Assembly (NCBI RefSeq): GCF_003666245.1
Contig: NZ_MJLZ01000010.1
Location: 29,681-93,680 of the forward strand
DNA length: 64,000 bases
Reading direction: 5' to 3'
From: Brenneria alni
GTDB taxonomy: Bacteria > Pseudomonadota > Gammaproteobacteria > Enterobacterales > Enterobacteriaceae
Shown here: one piece after another, positions 28,638-39,599 of the stretch
How the letters are laid out: each line of letters opens with the position of its first letter
Position numbering within the stretch: the first letter of the stretch is position 1
Position numbers and translations under genes: made by a program
Notes under the pieces: model-generated
What the model was told of the DNA's origin: nothing
The model's input: only the letters and a program-made list of their open reading frames with translations
Databases searched by the model: none

Positions 28638-29486
28638 TTATTGACGCGGCAATCGTCCAACCGGCGCGATAAACGGGATATTGCTGCGCCACGGATTGAT
28701 ATCCAGTCCGCCACGGCGAGTATAGCGAGCGTAAACGCTAAGTTGTTCCGGCTGGCAGTAATGCATCAGATCGTTAAAAATCCGTTCAACGCACTGTTCG
28801 TGAAACTCGTTATGGTGGCGGAATGACACGATATAACGCAGCAGAGATTCCCGGTTAATACGTTTCCCACGGTAACGGATCTGGACAGATCCCCAGTCTG
28901 GTTGATGAGTAATCAGACAATTGGATTTTAGCAGGTGGCTGACCAGCGTTTCCTCCACCTGGGTTGCATCACCCCCGGTTGACGCCAGATAGTCCGCATT
29001 GAACTGGTAGTTATCGATGTGAATATCCTCATCGTCGATACATTCGCCACTCAATCCGGCAATCGGCTGCCCCTCCAGTTCACTGAGTTTAAACAGCGTC
29101 ATACTGACCCGACCTTGCGCGCAGTGGGCGAGATCGTTGATCAACGTGGCACGTACACTGTCCCAACCATCAAATACGGTTTGGTTGAAACTGTTTAAGT
29201 AAAGTTTAAAACTTTTGGATTCAATCAGGTTCAGACTGGCGGCATCCAAATGCATTTCACCCACAGCGACCTGGGGTACGCCGTTTTTATTCAGCCAGGA
29301 AAGCTCATATAACGTCCAGATATCTGCGCCATGAAATGGCAGAGCCTGTGGGAAGATACCAAGTGGTTCACGGTTCAAACTGCGGGGAACCGGTTGTAAT
29401 AAAGCTGCATCATAGCGATCATGATAAGGTGTCGGTTTTCCCAGCGTCAGCCCGCTCAGGGCCTGATGCTTGTCGTAAGCGGACAT
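28638..29486 (-). CDS. queF: NADPH-dependent 7-cyano-7-deazaguanine reductase
   Basis: QueF reduces preQ0 to preQ1 in queuosine synthesis. This is the long two-domain (YqcD) form, 282 residues. The catalytic cysteine is in [15 protein letters not shown], followed by the aspartate proton donor, and the fold continues with [16 protein letters not shown]. It is divergent from syd as in E. coli. No preQ1 riboswitch was recognised upstream. Confidence 0.95.
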   Translation of the reverse strand: MSAYDKHQALSGLTLGKPTPYHDRYDAALLQPVPRSLNREPLGIFPQALPFHGADIWTLYELSWLNKNGVPQVAVGEMHLDAASLNLIESKSFKLYLNSFNQTVFDGWDSVRATLINDLAHCAQGRVSMTLFKLSELEGQPIAGLSGECIDDEDIHIDNYQFNADYLASTGGDATQVEETLVSHLLKSNCLITHQPDWGSVQIRYRGKRINRESLLRYIVSFRHHNEFHEQCVERIFNDLMHYCQPEQLSVYARYTRRGGLDINPWRSNIPFIAPVGRLPRQ

Positions 29487-29557
29487 GCTGTTGCCTTGAT
29501 GTTAGAAAATATTATGGTGTGTAGTGTAACCCGACAAACAGAATGATGAGAAAAATT

Positions 29558-30106
29558 ATGGATTATGAGGTCACTCAGGTATTGGCGGCTTTTACCCGGC
29601 GTTATGTCGAACTATGGCAGCGTGAAACGGGGCATCCACCCGCCAGTGAGGCTTTATACGGCGTACCCTCTCCTTGTGTTACTGAAAGTCAGGGAGGTGA
29701 AGTGTACTGGTTGCCACAGCCATTTTTCCCCGCTGCCGCGCTGGATGGTGTCGAGCGGGCGCTGGATATCAGCCTGCACCCGGATGTACAGGCGTTTTAT
29801 ACTGCTCAGTTCGCGGGCGATATGGCGGCACAATTCGGATCGGTTTCGTGTGTGTTGCTGCAAGTCTGGAGCGAGGCGGATTTTTCCCGTATGCAGGAGA
29901 ACCTGATCGGCCACCTGCTGACACAAAAGCGCCTAAAATTGCCACCGACCTTATTTCTGGCGACAACCGACTCCGAAATGACGATGATTTCGCTCGCCAA
30001 CATTTCCGGTGAAGTGATTTTGGAGGAATTTGGCACGAAAAAACATCAGGTGCTGGCTCCGACGCTGGTTGATTTTCTTTCTCAGCTCAGTCCGCTAGCG
30101 GCCTAA
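29558..30106 (+). CDS. syd: Syd, SecY-interacting protein
   Basis: Syd binds the cytosolic face of SecY and is thought to monitor assembly of the translocon. The 182-residue protein has [24 protein letters not shown] and [21 protein letters not shown] chose the ATG at 29558, which gives the family start MDYEVTQ; an ATG at 29543 or 29546 would add up to five residues. The ribosome site is weak for either. The csrB RNA gene follows on the same strand. Confidence 0.93.
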   Translation: MDYEVTQVLAAFTRRYVELWQRETGHPPASEALYGVPSPCVTESQGGEVYWLPQPFFPAAALDGVERALDISLHPDVQAFYTAQFAGDMAAQFGSVSCVLLQVWSEADFSRMQENLIGHLLTQKRLKLPPTLFLATTDSEMTMISLANISGEVILEEFGTKKHQVLAPTLVDFLSQLSPLAA

Positions 30107-30133
30107 TGATTAACAGTGTTTCACTTTCCACCT

Positions 30134-30174
30134 TGTGCGAGATATCTTACATTTGCTGTAAGACATCTCTCATC
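30134..30174 (+). promoter_or_regulatory. Two UvrY/GacA binding boxes upstream of csrB
   Basis: TGTGCGAGATATCTTACA (30134-30151) and TGTAAGACATCTCTCATC (30157-30174) resemble the GacA/UvrY palindrome TGTAAG-N6-CTTACA. They lie roughly 170-200 bp before the predicted csrB start, where the E. coli UvrY site is found. Confidence 0.75.
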
Positions 30175-30329
30175 TTTCATGTGAAAATTAGGTTTCTTTT
30201 TTATTTTTGTATTATTAATTAGATAATTAAGTATGATCATTTTCTCTTTCCATAAAGATGGCTGATAAACGTAGTCATTTACCTCTTGCCGTATCCGAAC
30301 AATTAATACATCTTATTACTTAAGCTAGT

Positions 30330-30628
30330 AACCGGTTGCACTGGATTTAATTATCAGGATCAGTGATTTTTCAGGAAGAAACGAGGACACCTCCAGGAAG
30401 GAGATTGAGAGCCGAACGTGGAATGTCGGTGGGGCTGGAGCCTGAAGGAATTGAGTCATGGATGATACAGGATGGATAAGTCAGGAAGAAAGTGGGACGC
30501 CAGCATGGATTGTCGGTTAGGAAGACCACCAAGGAAAAGTTTTCAAGGATGAGCAGGGACGCAAAGGTGTAGCGGGATGGCTATAAAACGAATCGGGGGT
30601 ACTGAGCAATCAGTACCCCCATTTTTTT
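30330..30628 (+). ncRNA. csrB: CsrB/RsmB regulatory RNA
   Basis: CsrB sequesters the translational repressor CsrA (RsmA). I count 19 GGA motifs between 30357 and 30590, many in short hairpin loops (CAGGAAG, AAGGATG and similar). The conserved segment ACACCTCCAGGAAGGAGA and the 3' part resembling AAAGTTTTCAAGGATGAGCA match E. coli CsrB from memory. The RNA ends in a strong terminator, GGGGGTACTGA-GCAA-TCAGTACCCCC followed by ATTTTTTT. Location between syd and yqcC matches E. coli. The 5' end is an estimate, not read from a clear promoter. Confidence 0.95.
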
Positions 30629-30735
30629 ATTCTTTTTTTACTCCATTGTTCACCAAAATGTGGATTTTGGGCGAAACTGATATCAATGCTATGCTTTGCC
30701 GCCTACTGCCGCGGGCTACAGTCATGAGAAATTGT

Positions 30736-31089
30736 ATGAGTTTAGAGAATCGGGTTCGTCAGTCTTTGTTTGACATCGAGCGGGTATTAAAAGACAGCCC
30801 TTTCTGGCAGGTCTCTCCACCGGAGTCCTCTGCTTTTGCCAGCGTCGAACCTTTCTGTATTGATACTATGCGAGCCGAACAATGGTTGCAGTGGGTTCTG
30901 CTGCCACGTATGTATGCACTGCTTGATAGTGGCGCGCCGTTACCCACTGAACTTGCTTTATTGCCCTATTTTGCAGAAGCGCTGGAAGGTGCGCAGTCTG
31001 ATATCGAACCGATTCTGATGCGCATTGGGCAGCTTGACGCTTTGTTTGGTAATGACCCATATTCTTCTGATGAAAACAACGATGCTTGA
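30736..31089 (+). CDS. yqcC: YqcC-family protein
   Basis: This 117-residue DUF446 protein has the family segments FCIDTMRAEQWLQWVLLPRM and LDALFGND. I chose the ATG at 30736, giving MSLENRVRQ; the frame extends upstream into the csrB terminator and cannot be coding there. Its stop overlaps the truC start, so the pair is translated together. The function is unknown. Confidence 0.92.
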   Translation: MSLENRVRQSLFDIERVLKDSPFWQVSPPESSAFASVEPFCIDTMRAEQWLQWVLLPRMYALLDSGAPLPTELALLPYFAEALEGAQSDIEPILMRIGQLDALFGNDPYSSDENNDA

Positions 31090-31852
31090 AATCATTTATC
31101 AGGATGATCATCTGGTAGCCGTCAATAAGCCAGCTGGCTGGTTGGTACACCGCAGTTGGCTGGATCGTAAAGAGAAAGTTGTGGTTATGCAGACGGTGCG
31201 CGATCAAATTGGCCGGCATGTCTATACGGTTCACCGTTTGGATCGGCCTACGTCCGGCGTACTTTTATTCGCGTTGTCCAGTGATGTGGCTCGTTTATTA
31301 TCTCAGCAATTAGAACGCCATCAGATGCAAAAAACCTACCATGCCGTGGTTCGTGGCTATGTTATGGATGAGGGCGTGATTGATTACGCCCTGACGGAAG
31401 AACTGGACAAAATAGCGGATAAATTCGCCGACCCGGATAAGGCGCCACAGCCTGCGGTGAGTCATTACCAATCGCTGGCACGAGCGGAAATGCCTGTGGC
31501 CATTGGTCGCTACCTGACATCACGTTATAGCCTGCTTGAACTGACGCCGCAAACGGGGCGTAAACACCAGTTGCGCCGCCATATGTCGCACATTAGCCAT
31601 CCGATTATTGGCGACAGCGCACATGGCGATCTGCGGCAGAACCGAGGTATGGACGCACATTTTTCCTGCGACAGGCTGATGTTACATGCCAGCAGGTTGC
31701 GTTTGGCGCATCCGGTGAGTGGTGATGCATTAACACTGCAAGCGCGTTGGGATGCACCGTGGCAGGGGGTAATGGCGCAGTTTGGCTGGCAGGGTATTCT
31801 CCCTGATTTTGAAAGGGTTGAGTTGCCCGCAGCGTCCGGTCAGGATAGCTAG
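31082..31852 (+). CDS. truC: tRNA pseudouridine(65) synthase TruC
   Basis: TruC makes pseudouridine 65 in tRNA-Ile and tRNA-Asp. The 256-residue RluA-family protein has VAVNKPAGWLVHRSWLD, the catalytic aspartate in HRLDRPTSGVLL, and RKHQLRRHMSHISHPIIGD. I chose the ATG at 31082 (MLEIIYQDD), which overlaps the end of yqcC by eight bases; an in-frame upstream start would run through yqcC. Confidence 0.95.
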   Translation: MLEIIYQDDHLVAVNKPAGWLVHRSWLDRKEKVVVMQTVRDQIGRHVYTVHRLDRPTSGVLLFALSSDVARLLSQQLERHQMQKTYHAVVRGYVMDEGVIDYALTEELDKIADKFADPDKAPQPAVSHYQSLARAEMPVAIGRYLTSRYSLLELTPQTGRKHQLRRHMSHISHPIIGDSAHGDLRQNRGMDAHFSCDRLMLHASRLRLAHPVSGDALTLQARWDAPWQGVMAQFGWQGILPDFERVELPAASGQDS

Positions 31853-31892
31853 CATTTCATCAGGTTTTAAATAAAAAAGGGAGTCGGGAATC

Positions 31893-32348
31893 ATGGCGCA
31901 GATTGGTATTTTTGTTGGTTCGGTTTACGGAAATGCAGTACTGGTAGCCGAAGAAGCGGAAAATATCCTCAGTGAACGCGGACATGAGGTAAAAGTTTTT
32001 GAGGATGCATCGCTGGAATCATGGCTGAGTTACCGTGATCATTATGTGCTGGTGGTGACATCAACGACGGGCCAGGGGCAACTTCCTGACTCAATTGCTC
32101 CTTTGTATGCGGCTTTACGTGAGCAGGGCGGCTATCAGCCGGAACTGCGCTATGGCTTAATTGCACTGGGCGACAGCAGCTACGAGCATTTCTGTGGCGG
32201 CGGTCATCAGTTTGATGGCTTGTTGCAGGAAATTGGCGCAAAACGCCTTGGCGACGTATTGCAAATTGATGCCATTGAAAACCCGGAACCGGAAGTGATT
32301 TCCTGCCCGTGGGTAGAACAGTGGGCGGAGTCGGTAGAAGCGCAGTAA
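31893..32348 (+). CDS. yqcA: YqcA, short-chain flavodoxin-like protein
   Basis: This 151-residue flavodoxin binds FMN and carries electrons; its partner is not known. The phosphate-binding loop appears as [14 protein letters not shown], the isoalloxazine loop as [11 protein letters not shown], and the second flavin loop as [16 protein letters not shown]. It ends the syd-csrB-yqcC-truC-yqcA block. The next gene, yaeH, belongs to a distant region of the E. coli map. Confidence 0.93.
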   Translation: MAQIGIFVGSVYGNAVLVAEEAENILSERGHEVKVFEDASLESWLSYRDHYVLVVTSTTGQGQLPDSIAPLYAALREQGGYQPELRYGLIALGDSSYEHFCGGGHQFDGLLQEIGAKRLGDVLQIDAIENPEPEVISCPWVEQWAESVEAQ

Positions 32349-32356
32349 TCTGAATA

Positions 32357-32385
32357 CGAAACGGGAGCGAAAAGCTCCCGGTTCG
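32357..32385. terminator. Hairpin between convergent yqcA and yaeH
   Basis: CGAAACGGGAGC and GCTCCCGGTTCG pair over 12 bp with one mismatch around a 5-nt loop. It has no long T-run but sits exactly between converging genes. Confidence 0.6.
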
Positions 32386-32408
32386 TGCTGCATGTGATTC
32401 AGATGCTA

Positions 32409-32798
32409 TCAGCGATTTTTAGTCAGCTTTTCTAAATCAGCTTCGATTTCAGCGATTTTGTTCGATACTACACTGTCCAGATGGCGCAGATCATCGAGGA
32501 TCTTACGTTTCAGATCGACTTCCACCTGCTCGTGCTGACAAATTTGATCAAGTTCATCAATGACATAACGTAGATTAGGGCTGATTTCATTGATCTCTTT
32601 ATAACCCTGGCCTGAATTGTCCGCCATGATGGTTTTACGCTGGCGTGGATATTTGAATTTCACACTTTTGGCGAAAAACTCTCCCTTGTCTTTGCGAAAG
32701 TAAATTTTCAGGATGTCATTGCTGGCCTCCTGACGCAGGCTGTAGCGATCAATATCATCTGGATGGGTAATACCCAGGCTTTTCAGATTGTCATACAT
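32409..32798 (-). CDS. yaeH: YaeH, UPF0325 family protein
   Basis: This 129-residue basic protein is of unknown function, conserved beside dapD in enterobacteria. Family sequence includes [20 protein letters not shown] and [13 protein letters not shown]. The last third is predicted helical with a heptad-like pattern (about residues 90-125). Confidence 0.92.
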   Translation of the reverse strand: MYDNLKSLGITHPDDIDRYSLRQEASNDILKIYFRKDKGEFFAKSVKFKYPRQRKTIMADNSGQGYKEINEISPNLRYVIDELDQICQHEQVEVDLKRKILDDLRHLDSVVSNKIAEIEADLEKLTKNR

Positions 32799-32850
32799 AG
32801 CGCCACCTTTTTGATATTTAAAATATTCAATAATTATAGAGGGAAGCGGC

Positions 32851-32946
32851 CGGGTTTATCTGTGATAGCCCACGATTTTTGGGTCGGCCCGCAGAGTGGT
32901 GGGCAGGATGGCCCACCATAAGAAAATGGCGGAGTGGATAAACCCG
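32851..32946. repeat. Palindromic intergenic repeat, copy A
   Basis: The yaeH-dapD gap holds an outer inverted repeat CGGGTTTATC / GATAAACCCG (10 bp) and an inner palindrome GGTGGGC-AGGATG-GCCCACC (32898-32917). The inner part with its flanks (CACGATTTT on the left, ATAAGAAAAT on the right) is shared with the element upstream of glnD. Confidence 0.7.
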
Positions 32947-32957
32947 CCGGGTTCAGC

Positions 32958-33785
32958 TTAGTCGATGGTGCGCAATAACTCATTGATACCCACTTTACCG
33001 CGGGTTTTTGCATCCACTTTCTTAACAATAACAGCGCAATACAGACTGTAGCTGCCATCTTTGGACGGCAGGTTGCCAGAGACAACCACGGAGCCGGCCG
33101 GTACGCGGCCATAGTGGACTTCACCGGTTTCCCGATCGTAAATTTTGGTGCTCTGGCCGATGAATACACCCATCGAGATGACCGAGCCTTCTTCAACGAC
33201 TACCCCTTCAACCACTTCGGAGCGTGCGCCGATAAAGCAGTTGTCTTCGATGATGGTCGGGTTGGCCTGTAATGGCTCCAAAACGCCGCCAATGCCAACG
33301 CCGCCGGACAGGTGGACGTTTTTACCAATCTGCGCACAGGAACCTACCGTTACCCAGGTATCCACCATGGTGCCTTCGTCGACATAGGCGCCGATGTTGA
33401 CATAAGAGGGCATGAGAACGGTATTGCGGGCGATAAATGCACCCTGACGTACGCTGGCCGGCGGCGCGACGCGAAAACCTTCGCGTTGGAAACGTTCCGC
33501 ATCGTAGTCGGCGAATTTCATTGGCACTTTGTCGTAATAGCGCGTTTCCGCGCCTTCTATCAGTTGGTTATCGTTAATACGGAAAGAGAGCAGTACGGCT
33601 TTTTTCAGCCACTGGTGGGTAACCCACTGGCCGTCGATTTTTTCAGCAACGCGCAGTGCGCCGCTATCCAGCAGACTGATAACCTGATTGACAGCTTCAC
33701 GCGTGACGCTGTCTGCGCTTGCCGGAGTAATCTCGGCGCGGCGTTCGAAAGCATTTTCGATAATGTTCTGTAATTGTTGATGCAT
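32958..33785 (-). CDS. dapD: Tetrahydrodipicolinate N-succinyltransferase
   Basis: DapD transfers succinyl from succinyl-CoA to tetrahydrodipicolinate in lysine/diaminopimelate synthesis. The 275-residue protein has an N-terminal helical domain and a left-handed beta-helix of hexapeptide repeats (about 100-225; for example [20 protein letters not shown] and IGVGG-type turns). The C-terminal segment is [16 protein letters not shown]. It is downstream of glnD on the same strand with a 29-bp gap. Confidence 0.96.
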   Translation of the reverse strand: MHQQLQNIIENAFERRAEITPASADSVTREAVNQVISLLDSGALRVAEKIDGQWVTHQWLKKAVLLSFRINDNQLIEGAETRYYDKVPMKFADYDAERFQREGFRVAPPASVRQGAFIARNTVLMPSYVNIGAYVDEGTMVDTWVTVGSCAQIGKNVHLSGGVGIGGVLEPLQANPTIIEDNCFIGARSEVVEGVVVEEGSVISMGVFIGQSTKIYDRETGEVHYGRVPAGSVVVSGNLPSKDGSYSLYCAVIVKKVDAKTRGKVGINELLRTID

Positions 33786-33814
33786 CCTGTTTTTCTCTTT
33801 CCTGATTGTGAAAA

Positions 33815-36499
33815 TTAACTCAATGGTACTTTATCGTTTGGGTTAAGGGCTTCTGTCAACCGTTCTTGCAATTTAAGGCGTAATTCCGGTTTTAATGCCC
33901 GCCTGTCGCTGTCGGCCAGAATAAATAAATCTTCTACCCGCTCTCCGATAGTCGAAATGCGGGCGCCATGCAGCGACAGGTTAAGGTCGGCGAAAATTTC
34001 GCCAATACGGGCCAGCAGCCCAGGTTGGTCGAGGGCGCTAAGTTCCATATAGCTGCGTCTGTCCGTATGGGTCGGCAGAAAATTGACTTCGGTCGGCACG
34101 CTGAAATGACGTAATTTCGGTGAAGACCGACGGGCGCACGGATGCTGATAATCACGCTGCGTCAGCGCCTGCTCAAGAGCATAGCGCGTCATTTCGTGAC
34201 GATCCTGCGCCAGTGGGCTACCGTCAGGCTCCAACACAATGAAGGTATCCATTGCCATACCGTCACGGCTGGTGAAGATTTGCGCATCATGAACACTGAG
34301 GTTACGGCGATCCAACTCACCTGCCACGGCAGCAAACAGGTAAGGCCTGTCCGGGCACCAGATAAAAATTTCCGTTCCCCCCCGGCTGGCCTGATGGCTG
34401 ATTAATACCAGAGGTTTGTTGGTGCCGTGCTTTAATAGGTTACGTGCGTGCCAGGCTAGTTGGTTAGGTGAATGCCGCAGGAAATAGTCAGCACGACAGC
34501 GGTTCCAGATATTATGCAACGCTTCTTCATCAATATTATCCATGCGCAGCAGAGCCAGCGCCTGTAAACGATGATGGCGTACGCGTTCTCGCAGATCCGG
34601 GGTGTTCTGCATCCCCCGGCGTAGCTGTTTTTCTGTCGCAAAATACAGTTCACGCAACAGGCTCTGCTTCCAACTGTTCCATAATGTTTCGTTAGTGGCG
34701 CAGATATCCGCGACGGTCAGGCTGACCAGATAGCGTAAACGGGTTTCGCTCTGCATTTCCGTCGCAAATTGCTGAATGACGGTCGGGTCTTGAATATCAC
34801 GGCGTTGTGCGGTAACGGACATCAGCAGATGGCGGCGCACCAGCCAGGAAACAAGATGTACTTCACGTGAATTCAATCCATGCAGTGTGGCGAACTCCAG
34901 CGCATCTTTTGCGCCGAGTTCAGAGTGATCGCCTCCGCGGCCTTTGGCAATATCGTGAAACAGGGCGGCGAGCAGCAACAATTCAGGCTGCGGAAGGCGT
35001 GGATACAGTTCCACGCACAACGGATGATGCGAATGGGTTTCCTCATCAGCAAAACTTTCCAGCTTAAGTAGTACTCGGATAGTGTGCTCATCAACGGTGT
35101 AAGCATGAAACAAATCAAACTGCATTTGCCCGACGATGTTGCCCCACAAAGGTATATAGGCTGATAACACGCTATGCCGGTGCATAGGAAGCAAGGCGCG
35201 GCTTACCGCATGTGGATGGCGCAGTATGTTCATAAACAGCTGTCGCGCTTCAGGAATGGTACATAACGGGCTGGCCAAGTGTCGCATTGCATGGCGCAGT
35301 TGGCGTAGCGTGGTGGAATAAATTCCCGCGATGTTACGGTTACGCGCCATTAGATAAAACATGCGCATGATCGCTTCCGGCTTACGGATGAACAAGGTTT
35401 CATCGCGCAGATCGATCAGATCACCGCGTAATTGGAATTCGTCATCCAATGGTCGCGGTTTATCACTCGTATCCAGTGCCAGAATCGCTTCATCAAACAG
35501 CTGCAACAGCATTTGGTTCAGTTCGCTGACGCGATGTGTCACACGGTAGAAGTCTTTCATCATGCGTTCTACCGGTGCATTACCTTCGCCCTGATATTGC
35601 AGAAGCTGTGCAACGTTAAGTTGGCGGTCGAATAATAGGCGATTGTCGTAACGGGACAGCATCAGATGCAATGCAAACCGGATACGCCACAGAAAACTCT
35701 GACATTCATTCAGTTCTTTTCGTTCGACTTCCGTCAGGAAGCCAAAACCGACCATCTCATCGAGCGAGGTGGCGCCAAAGTGGCGCCGGGCAACCCACAG
35801 TAGGGTGTGAATGTCACGTAAACCGCCGGGGCTGCTTTTGATATCAGGTTCAAGGTTATAGCTGGTGCTGTGGTAACGCCGATGGCGTTCCTGCTGTTCG
35901 ACGATTTTTGCCGGGAAAAACACCGAAGAAGGCCAGAATTCTTCGCTGAAAACCTGCTTTTGCAGATTGAGGAACAGGGCGACATCACCGCATATCATGC
36001 GGGATTCAATCAGGTTAGTGGCGACTGAAATGTCAGCACACCCTTCCTGCAAACACTCTTCCAGCGTTCTGACGCTGTGGCCGACTTCAAGTTTAAGATC
36101 CCACAGCAGGGTAATAAATGCGCCCACGCGCTGTGAGTGTTGTTCGCTGAGTTTTTCCTGACTAAGCACCAGAACATCAATGTCTGACAGTGGGTGGAGC
36201 TCTCCGCGCCCATAACCGCCAACGGCAACCAGCGCTGTTTGCGCAATGTTATCAAAACCATAAAAAATCCACAGCCGTTGCAGCAAGTGATCGATGAACT
36301 GTGTTCTGGCGTCAATAAGCGCTTCTGCGCTGACGCCTGATTTAAACTCGGTTCCCAGCCAGAGCTGAAAGTGTTCCAACTGTTGTTTTAGCGCCTGACG
36401 ATTCAGCATGTCGTCACAATAGATGAGTGGCGAATCAGGGGGCGGTACAACCGCTGGGGATTGCGCAGGAATACCATGCGAAAGGTTTTTGTTGGTCAT
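33815..36499 (-). CDS. glnD: GlnD, bifunctional uridylyltransferase/uridylyl-removing enzyme
   Basis: GlnD senses glutamine and adds or removes UMP on PII proteins. The protein has a nucleotidyltransferase domain ([19 protein letters not shown], about residue 80), an HD hydrolase domain ([17 protein letters not shown], about 490-600) and two C-terminal ACT domains ([17 protein letters not shown] and [15 protein letters not shown]). I chose the ATG at 36499, giving 894 residues; the open frame continues another 29 codons into a palindromic repeat, which is unlikely to be coding. The ribosome site is weak. Confidence 0.95.
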   Translation of the reverse strand: MTNKNLSHGIPAQSPAVVPPPDSPLIYCDDMLNRQALKQQLEHFQLWLGTEFKSGVSAEALIDARTQFIDHLLQRLWIFYGFDNIAQTALVAVGGYGRGELHPLSDIDVLVLSQEKLSEQHSQRVGAFITLLWDLKLEVGHSVRTLEECLQEGCADISVATNLIESRMICGDVALFLNLQKQVFSEEFWPSSVFFPAKIVEQQERHRRYHSTSYNLEPDIKSSPGGLRDIHTLLWVARRHFGATSLDEMVGFGFLTEVERKELNECQSFLWRIRFALHLMLSRYDNRLLFDRQLNVAQLLQYQGEGNAPVERMMKDFYRVTHRVSELNQMLLQLFDEAILALDTSDKPRPLDDEFQLRGDLIDLRDETLFIRKPEAIMRMFYLMARNRNIAGIYSTTLRQLRHAMRHLASPLCTIPEARQLFMNILRHPHAVSRALLPMHRHSVLSAYIPLWGNIVGQMQFDLFHAYTVDEHTIRVLLKLESFADEETHSHHPLCVELYPRLPQPELLLLAALFHDIAKGRGGDHSELGAKDALEFATLHGLNSREVHLVSWLVRRHLLMSVTAQRRDIQDPTVIQQFATEMQSETRLRYLVSLTVADICATNETLWNSWKQSLLRELYFATEKQLRRGMQNTPDLRERVRHHRLQALALLRMDNIDEEALHNIWNRCRADYFLRHSPNQLAWHARNLLKHGTNKPLVLISHQASRGGTEIFIWCPDRPYLFAAVAGELDRRNLSVHDAQIFTSRDGMAMDTFIVLEPDGSPLAQDRHEMTRYALEQALTQRDYQHPCARRSSPKLRHFSVPTEVNFLPTHTDRRSYMELSALDQPGLLARIGEIFADLNLSLHGARISTIGERVEDLFILADSDRRALKPELRLKLQERLTEALNPNDKVPLS

Positions 36500-36527
36500 A
36501 TGCGCAGCCCATAAAAAATTGTCGGGA

Positions 36528-36596
36528 ACGATTTTAAACGCCGCGAGCGGCGGCCCATAAGGGGGGTGGGCAGGACAGCCCACCATAAAAAATCGT
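36528..36596. repeat. Palindromic intergenic repeat, copy B
   Basis: This element lies between map and glnD. Its outer arms are ACGATTTT and AAAATCGT, and its inner palindrome is GGTGGGC-AGGACA-GCCCACC (36565-36584), nearly the same as at 32898-32917. A partial direct copy (CAGCCCATAAAAAATTGTC) lies just left of it, at about 36505-36523. Confidence 0.7.
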
Positions 36597-36613
36597 CAAC
36601 TGCCGGTTTAGCA

Positions 36614-37408
36614 TTACGATTGATGCGTGATGATATTGGGAAGGGTGTCATCCTTTCGCAACGTCATTATTTCGCAACCGTTATCGGTTACCACAATAGT
36701 ATGCTCGTACTGTGCCGACAAGCTGCGATCTTTGGTTTTTACCGTCCAGCCGTCTTTCATGGTTCGGATGCGGAAATCACCGGCGTTGACCATTGGTTCA
36801 ATGGTGAAAGCCATGCCCGCCTGCAAAACGACGCCGCCATCGTCCGCATCATAGTGCAGTACCTGGGGTTCTTCATGGAAACCTTCACCGATACCGTGAC
36901 CACAGTATTCACGAACTACCGAGAAGTTCTGTGCCTCCACGAATTTCTGGATTTCCTTGCCCAGCGAGCGCAGTCGGATGCCGGGTTTCACCATTTTCAG
37001 CGCCAGATAGAGGCTTTCCTGGGTGATTCGGCACAGGCGTTCGCCAAGGATAGTGGGTTTGCCGGCGATAAACATTTTAGAGGTGTCGCCGTGGAACCCA
37101 TCTTTAATAACCGTAACGTCAATGTTGACGATATCGCCGTCTTTCAGAATTTTGTCTTCGCTGGGAATACCGTGACAAACGACTTCGTTGACGGAAATAC
37201 AAACTGATTTCGGAAAGCCGTGATAGCCGAGGCAGGCTGAAACAGCCTGTTGTTTATTCGTGATATGATCGTGGCAGATGCTGTCCAGCTCGGCGGTACT
37301 GACGCCCGGCACAACATGAGGTTCGATGATTTCCAATACTTCAGCAGCCAGACGCCCGGCTACGCGCATTTTTTCGATGTCTTCAGGGGTTTTTATTGAT
37401 ATTGCCAT
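36614..37408 (-). CDS. map: Methionine aminopeptidase, type I
   Basis: Map removes the N-terminal methionine of nascent proteins. The 264-residue pita-bread fold shows the metal ligands in VNIDVTVIKDGFHGDTS, the histidine in EYCGHGIGEGFHEEP, and the glutamates in FTIEPMVN and EHTIVVT. I chose the ATG at 37408 (MAISIKTPEDIEKM), equal to the E. coli length. It is divergent from rpsB. Confidence 0.96.
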   Translation of the reverse strand: MAISIKTPEDIEKMRVAGRLAAEVLEIIEPHVVPGVSTAELDSICHDHITNKQQAVSACLGYHGFPKSVCISVNEVVCHGIPSEDKILKDGDIVNIDVTVIKDGFHGDTSKMFIAGKPTILGERLCRITQESLYLALKMVKPGIRLRSLGKEIQKFVEAQNFSVVREYCGHGIGEGFHEEPQVLHYDADDGGVVLQAGMAFTIEPMVNAGDFRIRTMKDGWTVKTKDRSLSAQYEHTIVVTDNGCEIMTLRKDDTLPNIITHQS

Positions 37409-37538
37409 TGAATATTGTCCGCAGGTGTCGAATTGAGCGACGAAATTTAAGGTCGGTAAGTAATAACTAATGTTATCAGCCCTGCTATTGGCTTGCCAAA
37501 TTATCATTATGAAACGATGGCGGCGTGGATAACAAAAA

Positions 37539-37568
37539 TTGGTGTCCGGTCGGGAATTATGATATAAA
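37539..37568 (+). promoter_or_regulatory. Predicted rpsB promoter with GC-rich discriminator
   Basis: TTGGTG (37539-37544), an 18-bp spacer and TATAAA (37563-37568) are followed by GCGCGCC. A G+C-rich discriminator after the -10 is typical of stringently controlled ribosomal-protein promoters. Confidence 0.6.
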
Positions 37569-37639
37569 GCGCGCCGATGATCCGGCTGGATATTGTTGAG
37601 TACTGTCTGGCTGGATCAACTAAACTCACTTTGTGTATA

Positions 37640-38479
<840 letters not shown>

Positions 38480-38532
38480 TAAGACTGGCTCTGTTGAGCC
38501 CTTATTAACCAGGTATTGACATATGTTGGTTA

Positions 38533-38556
38533 GGGGGCCTGTTAGGCCCCCTTTTT
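38533..38556 (+). terminator. Attenuator/terminator between rpsB and tsf
   Basis: GGGGGCC-TGTTA-GGCCCCC followed by TTTTT is a strong intrinsic terminator. In E. coli an equivalent partial terminator lowers tsf transcription relative to rpsB. Confidence 0.9.
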
Positions 38557-38591
38557 ACTTATCTCGCCGCGAGATAACCGAGGAATAGATA

Positions 38592-39449
38592 ATGGCTGAA
38601 ATTACCGCTGCCCTGGTAAAAGAACTGCGTGAGCGTACTGGCGCAGGCATGATGGAGTGTAAGAAAGCGCTGGTTGAAGCGAATGGCGATATCGAGCTGG
38701 CTATCGACAACATGCGTAAATCCGGCCAGGCGAAAGCTGCCAAAAAAGCAGGCCGCGTTGCTGCTGAAGGTATCATCCTGACCAAAATTTCCGCAGACGG
38801 AAAATACGGCGTCATTGTTGAGCTGAACTGTGAAACTGACTTCGTTGCTAAAGATGCCGGTTTTAAGGCTTTCGGTGAAGAAGTTATTGCCGCAGCACTG
38901 AACGAGCGCATCGCCGATGTTGAGGCGCTGAAAGCGAAATTTGAAGAACAGCGCGCCACACTGGTGGCGAAAATTGGTGAGAACATCAATATCCGTCGCA
39001 TTGCGGTGCAGGAAGGTGACGTATTGGGCTCATACCTGCATGGCGCACGTATCGGCGTTATGGTTGCCGCAACCGGAGCCGATGAAGAGCTGATTAAGCA
39101 TATTGCTATGCATATCGCCGCCAGCAAACCGGAATACGTTAAGTCTGAAGATGTCCCGGCTGATGTCGTGGCTCGTGAGCACCAGATTCAACTGGATATC
39201 GCCATACAATCTGGCAAGCCGCGTGATATCGCAGAAAAAATGGTTGAAGGCCGTATGCGTAAATTCACTGGTGAAATCTCCCTGACCGGTCAGCATTTCG
39301 TTATGGATCCGAGCAAAACCGTTGGCGATCTGCTGAAAGAGCATAAAGCTGACGTGACCAGCTTCATCCGCTTTGAAGTGGGTGAAGGTATTGAGAAAGC
39401 TGAAGTTGACTTTGCTGCTGAAGTTGCGGCAATGAGTAAGCAATCTTAA
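38592..39449 (+). CDS. tsf: Elongation factor Ts
   Basis: EF-Ts recycles EF-Tu by exchanging GDP for GTP. The 285-residue protein has the N-terminal UBA-like domain ([19 protein letters not shown]), the core TDFV motif in [15 protein letters not shown], and the coiled-coil region near residues 180-230. AGGAATAG is the ribosome site. Confidence 0.98.
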   Translation: MAEITAALVKELRERTGAGMMECKKALVEANGDIELAIDNMRKSGQAKAAKKAGRVAAEGIILTKISADGKYGVIVELNCETDFVAKDAGFKAFGEEVIAAALNERIADVEALKAKFEEQRATLVAKIGENINIRRIAVQEGDVLGSYLHGARIGVMVAATGADEELIKHIAMHIAASKPEYVKSEDVPADVVAREHQIQLDIAIQSGKPRDIAEKMVEGRMRKFTGEISLTGQHFVMDPSKTVGDLLKEHKADVTSFIRFEVGEGIEKAEVDFAAEVAAMSKQS

Positions 39450-39454
39450 TAATA

Positions 39455-39486
39455 AAAAAGGGGCCGCCAGTTGGCGGTTCCTTTTT
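39455..39486. terminator. Terminator after tsf
   Basis: CCGCC-AGTT-GGCGG, extended by A/T and G-T pairs, is followed by TTCCTTTTT on the forward strand. A-run and T-run flank the stem, so it may work in both directions. Confidence 0.8.
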
Positions 39487-39599
39487 ATCCAGCCAAAATA
39501 ATTACAGCGCATTTATTCGGGGTTCACATTCTGGTGAACGTCGGTAAGTGTGATGCTAACAACTCCCAATACGATGACAGCCTGTAGGACAAGAACACC

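Noticed and set aside
30577..30735. N-terminal extension of yqcC
   Set aside because: The extension would translate the CsrB terminator and has no similarity to YqcC.
33312..33773. 153-codon forward frame opposite dapD
   Set aside because: It is a shadow of the conserved dapD reading frame.
36566..37207. 213-codon forward frame opposite map
   Set aside because: It is antisense to the complete map gene and starts inside the palindromic repeat.
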